The position numbers and the translations under genes were made by a program. The notes beneath the pieces are model-generated. The model saw only the letters and a program-made list of their open reading frames with translations. It was not told where the DNA came from and ran no database searches. A stretch of 64,000 nt of DNA from Pseudonocardia sp. C8 (GTDB lineage Bacteria > Actinomycetota > Actinomycetes > Mycobacteriales > Pseudonocardiaceae), in NCBI RefSeq assembly GCF_014267175.1, contig NZ_JACMTR010000002.1:3807501-3871500 (forward strand). The letters are read 5' to 3'. The stretch's first letter is position 1, and each line of letters begins with the position of its first letter. Shown in pieces: positions 25,797-34,183 of the stretch.

Positions 25797-27924
25797 GTTC
25801 GACCTGCACCTTCGTGTCGGAGAACGTCGGCGCGTGGCCCAGGTCGGCGAACCCGGTCGGGTTGATCGCGTTCACGGTCGCCTGGCCCTTCGCCTGCGCA
25901 CGCCACGCGCCCATACTCGCCATGACCACGCCACGGGTGACCTCCTCGGTGACCACGGCCCGCACCAGGATCTCGCCGCGGTCGTTGAACACCCGGACGA
26001 GGTCGCCGTCGACGACGCCCCGGTCCGCCGCGTCGGTGGGGTGCAGCCATGCCGACGGCTCGCCCTGCACCCGTTGCTGCGCGGCGAGGTTGGCGTAGCT
26101 GGAGTTGATGTAGGCGTGCGACTTCGGGGAGATCAGGCACAGCGGGTGCGCACCGTCGGTTCCGGCCGGAGGCACGTACCGCGGCAGCGGATCGACGACG
26201 CCACCGGGCTGGGCCTCGTTCGACCCCTGCCGGAACAGGGGCAGCACGAAGTCGCCGCCCGCGGCGGCACCGGAGAGGAACTCGTGCCGGCCCGAGGGCG
26301 TCGGGAAGCCGCCCTCGGCGTGCGGGGCGTAGTCGTCGGGGCTCGGCAGGTTCAGGCGTGCCCAGCCGGTCTCGGCCAGGGTCTGCGGGGTGATGCCCTG
26401 CAGCGCCGGGGCCGACCAGTCGTAGGCGGCGGCGATCAGCTCCTCGTCGGTCATCCGGAAGCAGTCGTCGTCGTAGCCCATCGCGGCGGCCAACCTGCGG
26501 AACAGCTCGGTGTTGCTGACCGCCTCGCCGACCGGCGGGATCGACGGCCGGTTCAGCCCGATGTAGAAGTGCCCCCACGAGAACATGACGTCGGTCTGCT
26601 CGAGCTGGGTCGCCGCCGGTAGCACGATGTCGGCGTACTGCGCGGTGTCGGTCAGGAACTGTTCGGAGACGACGGTGAACAGGTCCTCGCGGGCGAGCCC
26701 GGCGAGCACCTTCTCCTGGTCCGGGCAGACGACGACCGGGTTGGAGTTGTAGACCATCAGCGCGTGGATCGGCGGGCCGTCGACCTCGCCGTTCAGTGCC
26801 CTGCCGAGATGGAACTGGTTGATGATCCGGGTGCCCTCGGGCCGCAGCTCCGGCCGGGACAGCGCGTCCCAGTTCACCGGGAACGCCCACAGCGGCAGCG
26901 CCAGCAGCCCGCCGCCGGGCCTGCGCCAGGCTCCGACCAGGCCCGGCAGGCAGGAGATCGCGCGCACGGTCGAGCCGCCGCCCGGATGCCGCTCGATCGC
27001 GACCCCGATCCTGATCATCGACGGCTGCCCTGCGGCGTACTCGCGGGCCAGGGTGCGGATGTCGTCGGCCGGGATCCCGGTCTCCGCCTCGGCCCACTCC
27101 GGGGTGCAGCCTGCGACCCGCTCGGTGAGCTCGTCGATGCCGAGGGTGTGGTCGGCGACGTAGGCGTCGTCGGTCAGCCCCTCGCCGATGATCACGTGGA
27201 TCAGCGCCATGGCCAGCGCGCCGTCGGTACCCGGGCGGATCGGGACGTGCCAGTCGGCGCGGGCGGCAGTGCGGTGCCTGACCGGGTCGATGACGACGAC
27301 CTTCGCCCCGCGCCGCTGCGCCTCGGCGACGAACGGCCACAGGTGCAGGTTCGTCGAGATCATGTTGCAGGCCCAGATGACGATGTAGCGGGAGTGCACG
27401 AGGCTCTCCGGGTCGACGCCTGCGGTCGGGCCAACGCTCATCACGTACGCGGTCGACGCCCCGGAGTCGCAGTAGGTGCGCTCGCTGACGGTGGCGCCCA
27501 TCCGGTTGAAGAAGGGGTCGCCGACGTTGAGACCGTTCAGTGTCCCCTGGGTGCCGAGGTAGCTGACCGGCATGACGGCCTCGGCGCCGTGCTCGGCGAT
27601 CACCCGCTTCCAGGTGCTCGCGATCGTGTCGAGGGCCTCGTCCCAGGTGATCTGCTCGAACCGGCCGGAGCCCTTCGGCCCGGTGCGTCTCAGCGGGGTC
27701 GTGATCCGGTCCGGGCTGTAGACCCGGTCGACGTAGTTGTTGACCTTGACGCACAGGCCGCCCCGGGTGAACGGATGATCGGGGTCGCCGCGGACCGCGG
27801 TGGCACGCCCGTCCTCGACGGTCACGGTCATCGCGCACCCGTCCGGGCAGTCGTGCGGGCAGATGGCCCTCCGGGTGCCGGATCCGTTCAGGTCGATCAC
27901 GGGCAGCTCGGGCGTGGTGGTCAC
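25789..27924 (-). CDS. Molybdopterin-dependent oxidoreductase (DMSO reductase family)
   Basis: A 711-residue cytoplasmic enzyme with no twin-arginine signal. The N-terminus carries an iron-sulfur site, CPHDCPDGCAM followed by GGLCVKV. Next come ITWDEALDTIA and a region TYCDSGASTAYVM whose Cys may be the molybdenum ligand. The molybdopterin dinucleotide-binding C-terminal domain starts near residue 600 (HPLCLISPKSHAYINSSY). Candidate activities include thiosulfate/polysulfide-, formate- or acetylene-hydratase-type chemistry; the sequence does not decide. No partner subunits or cofactor genes are adjacent. The GTG follows GGAGG at seven bases. The terminal residues are encoded inside the hairpin repeat. 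Confidence 0.88.
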   Translation of the reverse strand: MTTTPELPVIDLNGSGTRRAICPHDCPDGCAMTVTVEDGRATAVRGDPDHPFTRGGLCVKVNNYVDRVYSPDRITTPLRRTGPKGSGRFEQITWDEALDTIASTWKRVIAEHGAEAVMPVSYLGTQGTLNGLNVGDPFFNRMGATVSERTYCDSGASTAYVMSVGPTAGVDPESLVHSRYIVIWACNMISTNLHLWPFVAEAQRRGAKVVVIDPVRHRTAARADWHVPIRPGTDGALAMALIHVIIGEGLTDDAYVADHTLGIDELTERVAGCTPEWAEAETGIPADDIRTLAREYAAGQPSMIRIGVAIERHPGGGSTVRAISCLPGLVGAWRRPGGGLLALPLWAFPVNWDALSRPELRPEGTRIINQFHLGRALNGEVDGPPIHALMVYNSNPVVVCPDQEKVLAGLAREDLFTVVSEQFLTDTAQYADIVLPAATQLEQTDVMFSWGHFYIGLNRPSIPPVGEAVSNTELFRRLAAAMGYDDDCFRMTDEELIAAAYDWSAPALQGITPQTLAETGWARLNLPSPDDYAPHAEGGFPTPSGRHEFLSGAAAGGDFVLPLFRQGSNEAQPGGVVDPLPRYVPPAGTDGAHPLCLISPKSHAYINSSYANLAAQQRVQGEPSAWLHPTDAADRGVVDGDLVRVFNDRGEILVRAVVTEEVTRGVVMASMGAWRAQAKGQATVNAINPTGFADLGHAPTFSDTKVQVERS

Positions 27925-28102
27925 GGGACGCCTCCGGGTGGTGGTCCGGGTGTTCCGCCCAGGCTGCCCCCACCGGTGCGGGCACGGGTTCGCCCCGCGC
28001 GCCACACCGTTGGCAGTGCGTGCCAGCCTGCAGTCGGTCCGGGCGCCGACCGAGGAACCGGGGGTTGACCCGGAGCACACCGGGCGGTGAACTCGGACCA
28101 CC

Positions 28103-29110
28103 GTGTCCACGTCAGCAGCGGAGGGGCCCGTGGTCCTCGCTCCCGGCTCGGCGCCCGTCGCGTCCACCACCCGGCGCTGTGACGAGTGGCGGGAGGCGCT
28201 GCGGCACGACTTCGTCGCGCTCGACGTGGCTCCGGACCGCAGGCGAGGCGGCGCGTTCAGCGGTTCCGTGCACAGCGCGACGCTCGGACACCTGCAGGTC
28301 TCGGAAGTGGTCTCCGTACCGCAGGTCTGCCGGCGGACCCGGCAGCTCGCGGGACGGGACGACGGCCGCTTCCTCCAGGTGGGCATGCTGACCCGCGGGG
28401 CGGCGGTGCTGGAGCAGGACGGTCGCCGCGCGGTCCTGCACCCGGGGCACCTGGTCGTGTACGAGACGTCGCGGCCGTTCACCTGGAGCCTCTCCGCGGA
28501 CTGGGCCCTGCAGGTGTTCACCTGGCCACGGGAGTCGATCGACCTCACCTCGGGCGAGTCCGCTGCCGTGACCGCACACCGGTTCGACGGCCGGGCCGGG
28601 CTCGGGCGGATCGTGGCCGGTGTCCTGCGTGGGCTCCTCGACGTCCCGGCGCTCAGCCCGGCAGGTGCCACCCGGCTCGCCGACGAGGCCGGTGGTCTGG
28701 TCGTGACGCTCACCGGCGAGCTGGCCGGACCGGAGGCCGTTGCCACCGGCGGCGGCACACGGGCCCGGGCCGACCTGCGCGGACGCGTCGAGCGCTACAT
28801 CAGCGAGCACCTCGCCGACCCCGAGCTGGGACCGCAGACGGTCGCCGCCGCCCATTTCGTCTCGGTCCGGCAGCTCCATCGCCTGTTCGCCGCGACCGGG
28901 GAATCTGTGGCCGGCCGGATCCGTCGGGAACGGCTCACGGCGGCCCGGCGCCACCTCGCCGATCCCCGCCTCGCGGACGTGCCGGTCGGCCAGGTCGCGC
29001 GCAGCCACGGCTTCACCGATGCGGCCGGCTTCAGCCGGGCGTTCCGCCGCGCCTACGGCGTCTCCCCCAGCGACCTGCGCGCTGCGCTCGTGAGTGGAAA
29101 GCAGGGCTAG
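28103..29110 (+). CDS. AraC family transcriptional regulator
   Basis: A 335-residue regulator. Residues about 30-200 resemble the AraC-binding-like sensor domain of NphR/FeaR-type activators (WREALRHDFVALDV, then HPGHLVVYETSRPFTW). The C-terminal AraC HTH (about 225-330) includes VSVRQLHRLFAATGESVAG and SHGFTDAAGFSRAFRRAYG. The GTG start has only a weak binding site, so an internal start is possible. It is divergent from the molybdopterin enzyme across 178 bp and may regulate it. The last eight residues (ALVSGKQG) come from the hairpin at 29,085-29,134. Confidence 0.85.
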   Translation: MSTSAAEGPVVLAPGSAPVASTTRRCDEWREALRHDFVALDVAPDRRRGGAFSGSVHSATLGHLQVSEVVSVPQVCRRTRQLAGRDDGRFLQVGMLTRGAAVLEQDGRRAVLHPGHLVVYETSRPFTWSLSADWALQVFTWPRESIDLTSGESAAVTAHRFDGRAGLGRIVAGVLRGLLDVPALSPAGATRLADEAGGLVVTLTGELAGPEAVATGGGTRARADLRGRVERYISEHLADPELGPQTVAAAHFVSVRQLHRLFAATGESVAGRIRRERLTAARRHLADPRLADVPVGQVARSHGFTDAAGFSRAFRRAYGVSPSDLRAALVSGKQG

Positions 29111-29134
29111 AGCCCCGCTTTCCACTCACGAGCG
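29085..29134. terminator. Long bidirectional hairpin, copy 2
   Basis: Perfect 18-bp arms CGCTCGTGAGTGGAAAGC and its complement at 29,117-29,134, plus an inner GGGC/GCCC stem and a TAGA loop. As in copy 1, the plus gene's TAG is in the loop and the minus gene's TGA in the right arm. Near-identity of two copies 3.3 kb apart at unrelated convergent genes marks it as a mobile or gene-converted terminator element. Confidence 0.8.
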
Positions 29135-30358
29135 GTACGCCAGCCGCCGAAGCAGGGTCTCCGCCGGCCCGGGCCTCCCCCGCCGTTCCAGCCAGACGGC
29201 GTACGCCACCGTCACCAGCCACACCCCGACCGCGAACAGCGCCATGGTCACGCTGCCGAACACCGCTCCCAGCCCGAACCCCCACGCCGCGAGCAGCGGC
29301 GCGCACAGCACCGACTGCCCCAGGTAGCTGGTCAGCGACCGCTTCCCGACCGCGGCCACCGCCGCGCCGACCGGCCCGAGCGGCCGCCGTGCGACCCGGT
29401 CGCCGACCAACCCGAACAGCGCGACGTAGCCGATACCGCAGGCCAGGCCGGTGAGCATCTGCGTTCCGCCGAACACCCACATCACCCGCTCGAACCCGTC
29501 GAGCACCCCGATGTGTGCCAGCGCGTGCGGCAGGCCGCCCGCCCAGCCGACCGCGATCCCGCCGACCGCGGTGATCCGCAGCAGCCTGAGGTGCTCGCCC
29601 GGTCGTTCCAGGATCCGCCGCCGTGCCGCCCAGAACCCGAGCAGGATCGCGATCGGCACGGTCATGCCGAGCAGCCCCTGCGCGACGACGAGGAACACCC
29701 ACAGCAGCAGCCGGTACCCGGCCGCGACGAGCGGGTTCTCCGCGGACGCGCTGCCCGTCATGAACTCGGGGAGGGCACCGCCGGCCTGGACCGCACCATC
29801 GGAGGCGAGCACGGCCGCCGCACCGATCACCGAGAACACCGCGAGCACCAGCAGCACCGCCGTCCCGATGCCGGCCCACACCAGCAGCGTCCGGTCGGCG
29901 CGCCGGACGAACAACCAGACCAGCAGCAGGCCGCACAGCCCGTAGGCGCCCAGCACGTCACCGCCCCAGAGCAGCGCCGCGTGCACGACGCCGAACACCA
30001 GCAACCAGAGGTTGCGCCGCTGCAGCAGCCGGAACGCCTCCCGCTCCGGGACCCCGGCCTCCCCCTGCCGCCGGTAGATCACGGCGAGGCCGTACCCGAA
30101 GAGGAACGCGAACATCGGGTAGACGCGCAGGTCCACACCCGTGATCAGCACCGCCTGCACGATCTTGTCGGCGAGCGACCCGTCGACCGGGTGGAACCCG
30201 ACGACGGCGTGCGCACGCCCGTAGAGGTAGAACGGCGTGTTCGCGAGCGCGATCAGCAGGAGCATGAAGCCGCGTGCCAGGTCGGGGGCCGGCGCCCGCC
30301 CGGTCAGCCCCAACGGCCCCTGTACGTGCGGGTGCCGGTCCTCGACTCGCATGGTCAT
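29126..30358 (-). CDS. DUF418 domain-containing membrane protein
   Basis: A 410-residue polytopic membrane protein with about ten hydrophobic segments. The N-terminal pattern LARGFMLLLIALANTPFYLY and the C-terminal GKRSLTSYLGQSVLCAPLL with the DUF418 core (AVGKRSLTSYLGQS) identify the family. DUF418 proteins are related to acyltransferase-3-like membrane proteins, but function is not established. The ATG at 30,358 follows a G-rich site. The C-terminal RS is encoded within the repeated hairpin. Confidence 0.85.
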   Translation of the reverse strand: MTMRVEDRHPHVQGPLGLTGRAPAPDLARGFMLLLIALANTPFYLYGRAHAVVGFHPVDGSLADKIVQAVLITGVDLRVYPMFAFLFGYGLAVIYRRQGEAGVPEREAFRLLQRRNLWLLVFGVVHAALLWGGDVLGAYGLCGLLLVWLFVRRADRTLLVWAGIGTAVLLVLAVFSVIGAAAVLASDGAVQAGGALPEFMTGSASAENPLVAAGYRLLLWVFLVVAQGLLGMTVPIAILLGFWAARRRILERPGEHLRLLRITAVGGIAVGWAGGLPHALAHIGVLDGFERVMWVFGGTQMLTGLACGIGYVALFGLVGDRVARRPLGPVGAAVAAVGKRSLTSYLGQSVLCAPLLAAWGFGLGAVFGSVTMALFAVGVWLVTVAYAVWLERRGRPGPAETLLRRLAYRS

Positions 30359-30477
30359 CCCCCCGTCGTGTCCCCCGCACCCAGCAGAGCGGTACGAGGC
30401 GGGACGGTCAACGGCAAAAAGGACGAAAGGCGCGGTCCGAAGGGCGAGTCCGTCGGCTGCTCTCGCCCCGTGAGCGG

Positions 30478-31521
30478 TCACCGGGCACTGCGCAGCACCT
30501 TCCGGAGCTCGTCGGAGAACCGGCGGCGCAGTTCCGCCGCCCGCCCGGCTTCCGGCCACTGCGCGTCGGCGTCCGGGTGGTCCCGCGTGCCGACCTCGTC
30601 GGCGTAGACCCGGAAACACCCCTGGAGGCCGCGGATCAGGCCGTCGACCAGGCAACGGCCGGGTTCCGCCGGGTCGAGGACGGTGGTCACCACCTGGTGG
30701 GAGTGATCGTCACCGTCACCGGAGTCGATCGGTTCGGCCCGGTCGGGGCACACGACGAACTGGCCGCGCCCGGCCAGCACGGCCTCCTGGAGCACGAGCC
30801 GCACCACCTCGTCGTCGTCCGCCGTCGAGGTCATCTCGAGCACCTGCCGGGTGACCGTCAGGTCTTCGTGCCCGATCGCCTCGGCGAGCGCGACGACGTC
30901 GGAGGTCGTGTGCCCGACGACCGCGGCGGTGAGCGTGGCGGCGGCCCGCAGCCAGCGCAGCACGGCGACCGCCGCCACGGTGGGTTCGACCGCGGTCAGG
31001 AGCGCCCAGGGCGCGAGCGGTTCGTCGTGCAGCAGAGCGTGCGCAGCAGCGAGCTGATCGTCCGGGACGACCGGGCGGACGTGGGCGAGCGCCTGCCGGG
31101 CGCGGCCGGCGAGGTCCCCACCGTCGGCGGCCAGTACGGCGTCGATCTCGGCACGGACGTCCTGGACGACCGCGTCGCGGAACGCCCGCCCCGGCGCCCG
31201 CGACACGATGCTGCCCAGCAGGCGTGCGGCCTCGACACGGTCGTCCTCCCCCATGATCGTCGGCGGCTGCTCCCCGATCGGTAGCTTCGGGTACCGGACG
31301 GCCTCCACGATCCGGAAGGGCCGGATCTCGTCCACCTCCAGCTCGGCGTAGGCGCACCAGAGGTGCGTGGACAGCCGGGTCAGGACCCCGGCGGTGCGGC
31401 GGGCGAGCTCGCCGTCCCAGTTGCGGGGCACCCGGGCGACCCGGTGGGCGACGGCACCGTCGCCCGTCGGCCAGGAGGCGACGATCGTGGACGCGGCCGG
31501 GTCGTGGGCGTAGGTCGTCAT
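30478..31521 (-). CDS. Hypothetical protein, translationally coupled to a DUF4253 protein
   Basis: A 347-residue predominantly helical, acidic protein with no signal peptide or membrane segment. No recognisable motif was found. It has a His/Asp-rich patch near residue 265 (DSGDGDDHSHQ) and a CPDRAEP segment just before it. Its ATG overlaps the stop of the DUF4253 gene by one base (TGATG), so the two are almost certainly made together and may interact. Function unknown. Confidence 0.75.
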   Translation of the reverse strand: MTTYAHDPAASTIVASWPTGDGAVAHRVARVPRNWDGELARRTAGVLTRLSTHLWCAYAELEVDEIRPFRIVEAVRYPKLPIGEQPPTIMGEDDRVEAARLLGSIVSRAPGRAFRDAVVQDVRAEIDAVLAADGGDLAGRARQALAHVRPVVPDDQLAAAHALLHDEPLAPWALLTAVEPTVAAVAVLRWLRAAATLTAAVVGHTTSDVVALAEAIGHEDLTVTRQVLEMTSTADDDEVVRLVLQEAVLAGRGQFVVCPDRAEPIDSGDGDDHSHQVVTTVLDPAEPGRCLVDGLIRGLQGCFRVYADEVGTRDHPDADAQWPEAGRAAELRRRFSDELRKVLRSAR

Positions 31522-32234
31522 CAGTCCCACCAGAAACCCCACGAGCGGGCACCGCGGACCATCCCGGCGTAGCGCCGTAACGAGTAGTAGTCGCCGTTCT
31601 GGGGGTCCGGCTGGTCGGGGCAGAACGCGAAGTGCTCGGCGGCGACCTGCTCGCACTCGTCGTCGTGCATCGGTGGGCGGGCGACCGACAGCGTCATCCG
31701 CGAGCGGGTCAGGCTGACGACGACCGCACCCCAACGCGCCTCCCAGTAGCGCAGCACCGCGGACAGGGCCACCAGGTCCTGGTGCGGGTAGTTGCAGATC
31801 CCGGCCCAGCCGAGCACCGCCGGGACGTCGGAGGGCCGGTAGGCGTCGACCACCGCCAGCGAGCCCTGGTAGCCGGCCGCGAGCTCGACGGCCGCGTCGA
31901 ACGTCTCGGGGCGCAGTGACAGGTCCGGTGCGGGCCGCCCGAGCCAGGCCCGCGGGATCGCGTCCGGCAGCGGATCACCACACGGGCACTCGGCGCGACA
32001 CGGTCCGGGCCACCACCGGTCCAGCACGGCCTCGCCGCCGGTCACGTCGATGGCGTCGGCCAGATCGTCGGGGTCCTCCGGACGGTCGAGGGTGTGCTCG
32101 AGGTCGTCCGGGTGCACCCAGACCGGGCATCGCCCCGTCACGTGGGCGCGGCGGAGCAGGCGTCCGTACAAGGTGGCGTCGGGGTCGTCGGGGAAGGTCG
32201 CGGGGCCGGCCGGGCCGGTGTCGGTGAGACTCAT
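31521..32234 (-). CDS. DUF4253 domain-containing protein
   Basis: A 237-residue cytoplasmic protein. The C-terminal ~115 residues show the DUF4253 pattern: YWEARWGAVVVSL, SVARPP, AAEHFAFCPDQPD and the terminal SWGFWWD. The N-terminal half has CPCGDPLPDAIP. The ATG at 32,234 is preferred over an upstream open frame, as nothing family-like lies before it. It is first in a two-gene unit and its upstream region is the repeat-rich non-coding stretch. Biochemical role unknown. Confidence 0.8.
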   Translation of the reverse strand: MSLTDTGPAGPATFPDDPDATLYGRLLRRAHVTGRCPVWVHPDDLEHTLDRPEDPDDLADAIDVTGGEAVLDRWWPGPCRAECPCGDPLPDAIPRAWLGRPAPDLSLRPETFDAAVELAAGYQGSLAVVDAYRPSDVPAVLGWAGICNYPHQDLVALSAVLRYWEARWGAVVVSLTRSRMTLSVARPPMHDDECEQVAAEHFAFCPDQPDPQNGDYYSLRRYAGMVRGARSWGFWWD

Positions 32235-32954
32235 GCGGCTTGGACGACCCCCACGCCCCCGCGGTTCCGGCGACTTCCCGGTCGGGCACCGAGCGCCGCG
32301 GTCCGGCCGTCCGCGCATCGACTCGGTCGCTGCTGCGCGCCGAGGTGGCGCCGGTGGCGCAGCACGATCCCGCCTCTACTGCGGTAAGAACGCGCACGTC
32401 GAGCAGCCGCTTCCCATCGATCCGCACGGTGTCGCCCCGACACGGGCGACATCGTGCACCTCGGGCGCCGACCCAGTATCGATCAGCACGGATCTGCCCA
32501 GGGAAGGGCGACAACGCGCCTCCCGAGGACCGGGCGCACGTCGATCAACACGAATCCGTCCCAGGACGGGCGACTACGCGCCTCCCGAGCCCAGGACCAG
32601 GTCGATCAGCACGATCCTGGCCCGATCGGGCAGCACCGCGCACCTCGGGCGCGAACACGGGTCGGGCGCGCCCGGTGAGGTCGCCGTCGACCCCGGCGAG
32701 AGGCGGCCGTCCCACGCGGCGCGTGTCCGAACCGGGCAGTTCCGGTCGGGTCCGGTACCAATTCACACGACTCCGTTCGCCATCGCGAACGTCAGCGGGA
32801 CGACCATGCCGCCGTGCACCGCCCGACGGCCGACGGTGCGATCGGACAGGGTTCGGCCCGGCCGCTGCCTCGCGTGACCGGGTGGGCCGCGCGTACCGTG
32901 CCGGGTTCCGGTGGTCGCGCGACGAACCCGCCCGCGACCTGGGCAGGAGGGCCG
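32235..32954. other. Non-coding region containing degenerate tandem repeats
   Basis: A 720-bp interval between the divergent DUF4253 and cupin genes. Open frames crossing it show the same short peptide patterns repeated, which reflects DNA repeats rather than a real protein. Promoters for both flanking genes must lie here. No tRNA or structured RNA was recognised. Confidence 0.6.
32388..32670. repeat. Degenerate ~62-bp tandem repeats (about 4.5 units)
   Basis: Units run at about 32,388-32,450, 32,451-32,512, 32,513-32,574, 32,575-32,634 and a partial unit to about 32,670. Conserved blocks are a leading ACGCGCCTCCCGAG-like word, a central GTCGATCAGCACGATCC-like word and a trailing GGGCGAC. 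Unit lengths of 62, 62 and 60 bp could be counted directly. A weaker related unit may lie at 32,330-32,385. The units are too divergent and evenly abutting for CRISPR. Confidence 0.65.
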
Positions 32955-33296
32955 ATGCAGAAGATCTCGCTCGAGGCGATGGTCCGCACCCAGCTCGCGG
33001 CCGCGGCGGACAGCGGGAACGGTCGTGCGGCGCGCACGGTGTTCGGCGGCCACGAACACCGTCTGCGCCAGACGCTGATCGCGCTGCGGGCCGGTGCGAG
33101 CCTGGCCGACCACGAGAGCCCCGGGGAGGCGACCCTGCAGGTCCTGCACGGCCGGGTCCGGCTCACCGCCGGTGACGACAGCTGGGACGGGCGGCGCGGT
33201 GACCTTCTGATCATCCCGCCGGCCGTGCACCGGCTCGATGCCGTCGAGGACGCGGCCGTGGTGCTCACCGTCGTCATGCCCCGCGACGTTTCCTGA
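32955..33296 (+). CDS. Small cupin domain protein
   Basis: A 113-residue single-domain cupin. It contains LADHESPGEATLQVLHGRVR, matching cupin motif 1 in a reduced form, and GDLLIIPPAVHRLDAVEDAA for motif 2. The ATG follows CAGGAGG at proper spacing. Small cupins of this type bind a metal and may act as isomerases, dioxygenases or ligand sensors. It is followed after 26 bp by the DUF488 gene. Confidence 0.85.
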   Translation: MQKISLEAMVRTQLAAAADSGNGRAARTVFGGHEHRLRQTLIALRAGASLADHESPGEATLQVLHGRVRLTAGDDSWDGRRGDLLIIPPAVHRLDAVEDAAVVLTVVMPRDVS

Positions 33297-33322
33297 CCCG
33301 ACCCCGGCGGTACCCCGCGCCC

Positions 33323-33664
33323 ATGACGGTCCAGGTGCGGCGGATCTACGACCCGCCGGAGAAGGACGACGGCACCCGGGTGCTCGTCGACCGGGTGTGG
33401 CCCCGCGGGTTGCGCAAGGAGGACGCCCGGTACGACGAGTGGATCAAGGATGTCGCGCCCAGCACCGAGCTGCGGAAGTGGTACGGCCACGACCCGGACC
33501 GGTTCGGCGAGTTCCGCCGGCGGTACCGGGCCGAGCTCGACGGCTCGTCGGCCCTGGAGCGGCTACGGGAGTGTGCCCACCACGGGAATCTCACGCTGCT
33601 CACCGCGACGCGGGACCCCGAGTACAGCCAGGCCGAGGTGCTGCGCGAGGTCCTCGACGGTTGA
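33323..33664 (+). CDS. DUF488 family protein
   Basis: A 113-residue protein with the family hallmarks VRRIYDPPEKDDGTRVLVDR, VWPRGLRKEDA, FRRRYRAELDG and LTLLTATRDPEYSQAEVL. Length matches YeaO-type DUF488 members. The family has no firmly established function. It probably shares a transcript with the cupin immediately upstream. Confidence 0.88.
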   Translation: MTVQVRRIYDPPEKDDGTRVLVDRVWPRGLRKEDARYDEWIKDVAPSTELRKWYGHDPDRFGEFRRRYRAELDGSSALERLRECAHHGNLTLLTATRDPEYSQAEVLREVLDG

Positions 33665-33716
33665 CCGCTTCGCCGACCTGGCGCGTTCCGCGGAACGGCC
33701 CCGCACCGGCCGGGCC

Positions 33717-34058
33717 GTGACCTCACCTCGGTCCGTGCCGATGAGCCCGGAGCAGCAGCGTTCGATCGCCGACCTCGTCGCGCAGGTCGACGCGGACAAC
33801 GTCCTTCAGGTCGCCGCCCGCCTTCAGCAGCACGCGAACGAGATCCAGGACGCGCTGAACGCCGCCACTCCTTCCCTGACCCTCCAACCGTGCGGTCGTG
33901 ACCCGGTGTCGCGGCGTGCACCGTCCTGGTCCTCGCCGGGGCGGCTGGTTGCGGGTCCGGGGACGGAACGACGCCGTTTCCCGCACGACCGTATGAGCTC
34001 GACGTCGCCGCCATCGATCCGTGTTCGGCACTCACGGCAGGGCAGCGGGCCGATCTGA
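33717..34058 (+). pseudogene. Decayed ESX-like helical protein gene (N-terminal part retained)
   Basis: From a GTG at 33,717 or an ATG at 33,741 the frame encodes DADNVLQVAARLQQHANEIQ and PSLTLQPCGRDPVSR. This resembles the N-terminal half of small helical WXG100/ESX-associated proteins of Pseudonocardiaceae, which typically carry such a CG.DPVS motif. Beyond residue 60 the frame turns into proline/arginine-rich nonsense and loses the expected second helix. No good ribosome binding site precedes either start. It appears to be a 5' fragment joined to a lipoprotein remnant in another frame. Confidence 0.5.
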
Positions 34059-34183
34059 ACGTGCGAGACGGGCGCGCCGGCACCAGCCACGGCGAGACCT
34101 CGCGCAGCTGCACCTGGAGGGTCAGTAGTTCCCCACCACCCGCACCGGCTCCACGAGCACCGCGGCCCGCCGCTCCTCGGCCA
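33902..34183 (+). pseudogene. DUF3558-type lipoprotein remnant (no start, truncated)
   Basis: In the third frame from 33,902 the sequence reads AACTVLVLAGAAGCGSG, a lipobox, then ARPYELDVAAIDPCSALTAG and later SRSCTW. This is the typical N-terminal half of actinobacterial DUF3558 lipoproteins. The frame opens directly after a TGA at 33,899 with no start codon, and beyond SCTWRV it degenerates where the oppositely oriented PPOX-type gene begins. The gene has lost both ends, probably in the same rearrangement that fused it to the preceding ESX-like fragment. Confidence 0.5.

Noticed and set aside
25749..29134. Insertion sequence bounded by the two hairpin copies
   Set aside because: The intervening genes (molybdopterin enzyme, AraC regulator) include no transposase, no target duplication was seen, and each hairpin lies precisely at a convergent gene junction.
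32388..32670. CRISPR array
   Set aside because: Units abut with no unique spacers, vary in sequence throughout, and no cas gene is present.
32454..32678. Small coding gene in the repeat region
   Set aside because: The repeated peptide pattern follows the DNA repeat unit, and no ribosome binding site or conserved fold is apparent.
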